Made by a program: the position numbers and the translations under genes. Below, piece by piece: positions 6,475 through 9,640 of a stretch of DNA of 9,640 nucleotides. The DNA comes from Planctomycetaceae bacterium. GTDB taxonomy: Bacteria; Planctomycetota; Planctomycetia; Pirellulales; Thermoguttaceae. The notes beneath the pieces are model-generated. The model ran no database searches, was not told where the DNA came from, and was given only the letters and a program-made list of their open reading frames with translations. Position 1 is the stretch's first letter. The number at the start of each line of letters is the position of its first letter. The stretch lies in NCBI GenBank assembly GCA_031282385.1, contig JAITDV010000248.1, forward strand, positions 1-9,640. The letters are read 5' to 3'.

Positions 6475-6568
6475 ATTTTTTCAACAAAATTAACAAAATT
6501 GGCAGGATTTACAAATGATTTTTCTAATTTGTCCATTCTGAAAATTTTGTTAATTCTGTTGAAAAAAT
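6475..6568. repeat. 94-bp AT-rich near-palindrome flanked by TA
   Basis: The arms 6475-6500 and 6543-6568 are 26 bp with one mismatch (ATTTTTTCAACAAAATTAAC at the left). An inner pair, ACAAAT at 6511-6516 and ATTTGT at 6527-6532, continues the symmetry, so almost the whole stretch can fold on itself. If the ends are placed at 6476 and 6567, TA stands on each side, as for IS630/Tc1-type insertions. The T-run is at the 5' foot and the A-run at the 3' foot in both orientations, the reverse of an intrinsic terminator. I read it as a possible MITE-like element between hdrA and the membrane-protein gene. Confidence 0.5.
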
Positions 6569-6584
6569 AATCCTAAAAGTTTCA

Positions 6585-8591
6585 TTAATTGATTGCTCCT
6601 AAACTTTCGATTTGGGCGTAAATTTGTTGTTCGGTGAAACCTTCGAGGTCGATACTTTTTGACGGGCAAACGGCAACACAAGTTCCGCAACCCATGCACA
6701 AACCCGGATTCACTCTTGCTGTCCATTTGACAAGATTTCCGTTACGATCCTTGATGTCAACACGTTCAATTGCCCCGTAAGGGCAAGCACGACCACACGC
6801 AAAACATGCCACACAACGTTGTTCGTCAACTTTTGCGATTTCCGGTTCACGTGTTAACACTGGTTGGCTTAACATGATCATTACTTTTGCTGCTGCCGCC
6901 GACGCTTGCGCCACCGCTTCGGGAATATCTTTTGGGGCTTGGCACGCACCGCAAACAAAAATTCCTGCAGAATTTGTTTCAACCGGTCGCAACTTCGGAT
7001 GTGATTCCGTTAAAAAACCATACTCGTCATAACCAACTCCCAACTTTTGCGCCAACGGTTCCGCACCTTCAGTCGGACACATCGCACTTGCAAGAACTAC
7101 CATGTCCGCCTCAACTGTTACCGGTCGTCCCGCCAATGTGTCCACGCCACGAACAACCAATTTGCCATCCTCTTGCGTAATTTTTGAAACGCGACCGCGA
7201 TGATAAATTGCTCCGTCTTGTTCAATGGCACGGCGTACAAATTCATCGTACTTCTTGCCGCCGCTACGAATATCCATGTAAAAAACATGCGCTTCGCCAT
7301 GATGAACTTTGTGTTTGTAAAGCATGGTGTGTTTTGCCGTGTACATGCAACAGATTTTTGAACAATAATTAATTCCTTTGGCGTTATCGCGTGAACCGAC
7401 GCATTTGATGAAAACGACTTTTTCTGGAATTTTGCCGTCGGACGGACGTTTTGGTTCGCCGTTTGTCGGACCCGATGCAGAGATAAGCCGTTCAAACTGT
7501 AACGCGTCAATCACATCTTTATATTTTCCGTAACCATATTCGCCGTAACCGGATTGTTTATTGTCTTCCGGTTTTTTGTTGATGGTGTAAAGTTGATAAC
7601 CGGTTGCGACAACAATTGCGCCAACCTCTTCGGTGATAACTTCATCATTGTCTTCGTAGTTAATTGCTCCGGCGGCGCATTTTTTGGAACAGATACCGCA
7701 TTTGCCGGTTTTGAATTTTATGCAATTTGTCGAATCGATCACTGGTTTTGACGGCACTGCTTGAGGGAAGGGGATGTAGATTGCTGTGCGATTTCCGAGT
7801 CCATAATCGAAAGTGTTTGGAATCTTTTTTTGCGGACAAGAATTCCAGCACGCGCCGCAACCTGTACATTTTTTCGTATCAACATAACGTGCTTTTTTTC
7901 GCACATTAACTTTGAAATTTCCGACGTAACCTTCGATGGATTCAATTTCGGAATAGGTGAGGAGTTTGATTTTTGGATGTTGCCCGACTTCGACCATTCG
8001 TGGAGTGAGGATGCATTGGGAACAATCAAGAGTTGGAAAAGTTTCGGACAAGCCAGCCATTTTCCCGCCGACAGAGGGTTCTTTTTCAACGAGAACAACT
8101 TCATGTCCCGCCGCCGCAATATCGAGAGCCGCCTGAATTCCCGCAACACCGCCGCCGATAACCATAGCGCGTTTTGTAACAGGAACTTCGATTGGCAGCA
8201 GAGCGTGATTATGTTTCACTTTTTCGATGGACATTCGGATTAATTCGATTGCTTTTGCGGTTGCTTCATTTTTGTTTGGGTGAACCCAAGAGCAATGTTC
8301 ACGGATATTTGCCATTTCGACGAGATAGGGATTGATTCCGGCTTGTTCGACAGCTTTCCGAAACGTTTTCAGGTGCATGTGTGGAGAGCAGGACGCCACC
8401 ACAACTGCGGTCAAACCGAGTTCTTTGATTTTTTGTAAAATCAATTGTTGACCTGGTTCGGAACACATATATTTATAAGTTACGGCGCAATAAACTCCGG
8501 GAAGTTTTGCGATTTCCTCTGTAACTTTTTCACAATCCACCGTCCGCGCGATATTCTCGCCACACCAACATGTAAATACGCCTATTTTCAT
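6585..8591 (-). CDS. hdrA: HdrA-like flavin/iron-sulfur protein, heterodisulfide reductase subunit A family
   Basis: 668 residues, full length for HdrA. This family carries FAD and several [4Fe-4S] clusters and passes electrons, often by flavin-based bifurcation, to HdrBC-type or related partners in the cytoplasm. Visible parts: an N-terminal domain opening GVFTCWCGENIA; the FAD-binding loop GGGVAG (146-151) with EKEPSVGG; the cluster-binding DCSQC (190-194); two inserted cluster motifs, CTGCGACWNSCP (242-253) and C290 with C298/C301/C305; CVGSRD and a Cys-rich NYCSKICC (409-415); and two C-terminal ferredoxin motifs CVACFACGRACP (593-604) and CMGCGTCVAVCP (632-643). All expected cluster cysteines appear present. 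No hdrB, hdrC, mvhD or flox genes lie in the window. No clear Shine-Dalgarno precedes the ATG, which gives the typical family N-terminus. A 29-codon ORF and a broken restriction gene are upstream. Family assignment is firm; the physiological partner is unknown. Confidence 0.93.
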   Translation of the reverse strand: MKIGVFTCWCGENIARTVDCEKVTEEIAKLPGVYCAVTYKYMCSEPGQQLILQKIKELGLTAVVVASCSPHMHLKTFRKAVEQAGINPYLVEMANIREHCSWVHPNKNEATAKAIELIRMSIEKVKHNHALLPIEVPVTKRAMVIGGGVAGIQAALDIAAAGHEVVLVEKEPSVGGKMAGLSETFPTLDCSQCILTPRMVEVGQHPKIKLLTYSEIESIEGYVGNFKVNVRKKARYVDTKKCTGCGACWNSCPQKKIPNTFDYGLGNRTAIYIPFPQAVPSKPVIDSTNCIKFKTGKCGICSKKCAAGAINYEDNDEVITEEVGAIVVATGYQLYTINKKPEDNKQSGYGEYGYGKYKDVIDALQFERLISASGPTNGEPKRPSDGKIPEKVVFIKCVGSRDNAKGINYCSKICCMYTAKHTMLYKHKVHHGEAHVFYMDIRSGGKKYDEFVRRAIEQDGAIYHRGRVSKITQEDGKLVVRGVDTLAGRPVTVEADMVVLASAMCPTEGAEPLAQKLGVGYDEYGFLTESHPKLRPVETNSAGIFVCGACQAPKDIPEAVAQASAAAAKVMIMLSQPVLTREPEIAKVDEQRCVACFACGRACPYGAIERVDIKDRNGNLVKWTARVNPGLCMGCGTCVAVCPSKSIDLEGFTEQQIYAQIESLGAIN

Positions 8592-8641
8592 AACAATAAA
8601 ACAAAGGTTAAAGGGTTTAATTTTTTAACAACAAAGTAACA

Positions 8642-8731
8642 TTAAGCATCGTTGCGAATTTTGTAACGTTGAATTTCTTCTTCGCGTAAATTATTTGTAT
8701 CTGTCAAAAGATAGTGTTTTTCGTTTGTCAT
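8642..8731 (-). CDS. Possible 29-residue small protein coupled to the restriction gene
   Basis: A short open frame starting MTNEKHYLLTDTNNL, with AAAGGA 6 nt before its ATG. Its first bases, ATGA (8731-8728), contain the stop codon of the repaired endonuclease frame, the classic 4-bp overlap of translationally coupled genes. It ends 50 bp before hdrA. The peptide is polar and charged, with no membrane segment. It is too short for a typical restriction controller protein. It may be a real small gene of the operon, a remnant of a longer gene, or chance, but the overlap plus ribosome binding site argue for translation. Confidence 0.5.
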   Translation of the reverse strand: MTNEKHYLLTDTNNLREEEIQRYKIRNDA

Positions 8732-9479
8732 GGAAATTCCTTTATGGTTTGTTCAAACGAAAATAATGCGATCAATTCCTTGTCAATAAATTTAGCTGCA
8801 ATTGGAATACAAACAAGAGTTGGAAATTTTTCTTGGCAAAGAGCAAAATCTTGTTCCATTTGTACAATTCCCAACTGGTCATTGCCGCTCTTTGCTTGTA
8901 CCGGAAGAAGTAATGTACGCCGCGTTTATCCAGACCAACATATAATTCATCGGTTTCCACCTGACCTATATCAGCAATGAAAGTTCGAAGATGATTTTGG
9001 AGAGAATAACAAGTGATTCCGGTAAAAATATCAATCAGTCTGTTGTAGCGCAGTTTTGTAAGCAATGCTTGTTCGTCATTCTGTGAGTATCGTTTGATAA
9101 TATCGGGAGTGGCATCAGGAATTTTCGTTTGAGCAAGAAGTGGATTGGGAATAATCCGTGAATTTTGAGAAAGTGAAAATTGATATTTTCCCCGACCAAT
9201 AAACCGTATTACCCATTCCATTCCTTTAGGGGCAAGTTTAATAATTGAATCAGGAAGCCGTGTTCTGAATCGAAATGAATAAATAATGTCACCAATATTT
9301 TTAGGCAATTCAATTTCTAATTTTTCGGCAGTAGCAATAAACTCTTCCCGCAAAAACGGTACTTCACTTACACCGTCCTTATAATTTTTGAGAAAAATTT
9401 CTTCGATAAGTTTTTCATATCGATTAAATTTTTTTTGTATTAGTGATTCTTTTTTCTTCATCATATTTACCCATTCCAT
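8728..9479 (-). pseudogene. Restriction-endonuclease-like gene broken by a one-base deletion
   Basis: From 9479 to 8904 the frame encodes 192 residues, ending VETDELYVGLDKRGVHYFF. Conserved-looking stretches are KIPDATPDIIKRYSQNDEQALL and YNRLIDIFTGITCYSLQNHLRT. The frame then runs into nonsense and stops at 8772. Shifting by one base at 8901-8904 (TTCCGG where TTCCCGG is expected) restores VQAKSGNDQLGIVQMEQDFAL and a sensible C-terminus ending at 8728. The repaired protein has about 250 residues. It resembles, from memory, a family of type II restriction endonucleases next to methyltransferases. VETDE, a following Asp (LDKRG) and QAK form a plausible PD-(D/E)xK-type site with QxK, and the break falls right before QAK. 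The start overlaps the upstream methyltransferase end by 13 bp. Whether the deletion is real or a sequencing error cannot be told here. Confidence 0.75.
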
Positions 9480-9640
9480 TGTAAAACGACAACTTCTTCA
9501 TTCATATTCATTTTTGTTGCTGTTGCAAATCGTGTTCGGAAAAGATCAACTGATATAAGTTTGTATCCGAGACGAATCGCAATATCAGCGAGAATTTTTC
9601 CCGTCGGAATATAAATCTGCAAAAATGACGCCTGATCGCC
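9467..9640 (-). CDS. C-terminal end of a probable DNA methyltransferase (5' end outside window)
   Basis: An open frame enters from the right edge and encodes 57 residues before TAA at 9469-9467. The tail, with IPTGKILADIAIRLGYKL and RTRFATATKMNMNEEVVVL, looks like the end of an adenine-type site-specific DNA methyltransferase, in which a Rossmann-fold beta-strand and a short basic segment close the domain. The catalytic motifs would lie outside the window, so this rests on tail style and on its overlap with the restriction-endonuclease-like gene that follows. Together they would form a type II restriction-modification pair in M-then-R order. The class of methyltransferase cannot be decided from this piece. 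Confidence 0.6.
   Translation of the reverse strand, partial: GDQASFLQIYIPTGKILADIAIRLGYKLISVDLFRTRFATATKMNMNEEVVVLQWNG

Noticed and set aside
7761..8243. 160-codon open frame on the plus strand inside hdrA
   Set aside because: It is antisense to a firmly identified gene, has Phe/Ser/Asn-rich composition typical of a shadow frame, and no ribosome binding site or family motif.
8772..8903. Frame-0 C-terminal tail of the endonuclease-like gene as genuine protein
   Set aside because: After HYFF the frame-0 translation is random-looking, while the shifted frame gives a coherent conserved-looking tail and a coupled stop codon.
1..9640. tRNA, rRNA or tmRNA genes
   Set aside because: I looked for T-loop-like GTTCRA motifs with matching acceptor stems and for rRNA core motifs on both strands and found none that hold up.

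Overview
The window is AT-rich, and every gene I can support lies on the minus strand, so gene order runs from high to low coordinates. The EF-Ts, the long-type serine acetyltransferase and the 350-residue unknown protein read, from memory, like planctomycete versions, most likely order Pirellulales. The HdrA-type flavin/iron-sulfur protein points to an anaerobic or fermentative life style. The low GC is unusual for that group and might reflect a host-associated lineage. This placement is inference from protein style; no search was run.

Layout from the right edge leftwards. (1) 8642-9640: the C-terminal end of a probable DNA methyltransferase overlaps a restriction-endonuclease-like gene that is split by a one-base deletion at its QxK motif. 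The stop of the repaired endonuclease frame overlaps, as ATGA, the start of a 29-codon ORF with a good ribosome binding site. (2) 6585-8591: a complete hdrA-like gene with no hdrB or hdrC beside it. (3) 6475-6568: an AT-rich, almost fully palindromic 94-bp element between TA dinucleotides. (4) 5858-6423: a small single-pass membrane protein and a possible 22-codon ORF. (5) 4805-5857: an unrecognised 350-residue protein with an Asn-rich linker and a C-terminal coiled coil. (6) 4026-4804: a 779-bp non-coding stretch with a consensus sigma-70 promoter reading towards tsf and a long leader that can fold into several hairpins. (7) 3189-4025: tsf (EF-Ts). (8) 1941-3045: prfB (release factor 2), including the classic programmed +1 frameshift, so the real gene starts at 3045. 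(9) 1501-1725: a lysine-rich AT-hook protein. (10) 413-1387: serine acetyltransferase. (11) 32-252: a compound repeat element made of nested inverted repeats and a 27-bp tandem repeat built on CCTCCGAAGGAGG.

Functionally, tsf and prfB are translation genes, the acetyltransferase starts cysteine synthesis, and hdrA is a redox/electron-bifurcation component. The right edge is a restriction-modification locus whose nuclease looks broken. I see no convincing new multi-gene system. The observations most worth following are the damaged restriction locus with its coupled small ORF, the structured tsf leader, and the two palindromic elements.
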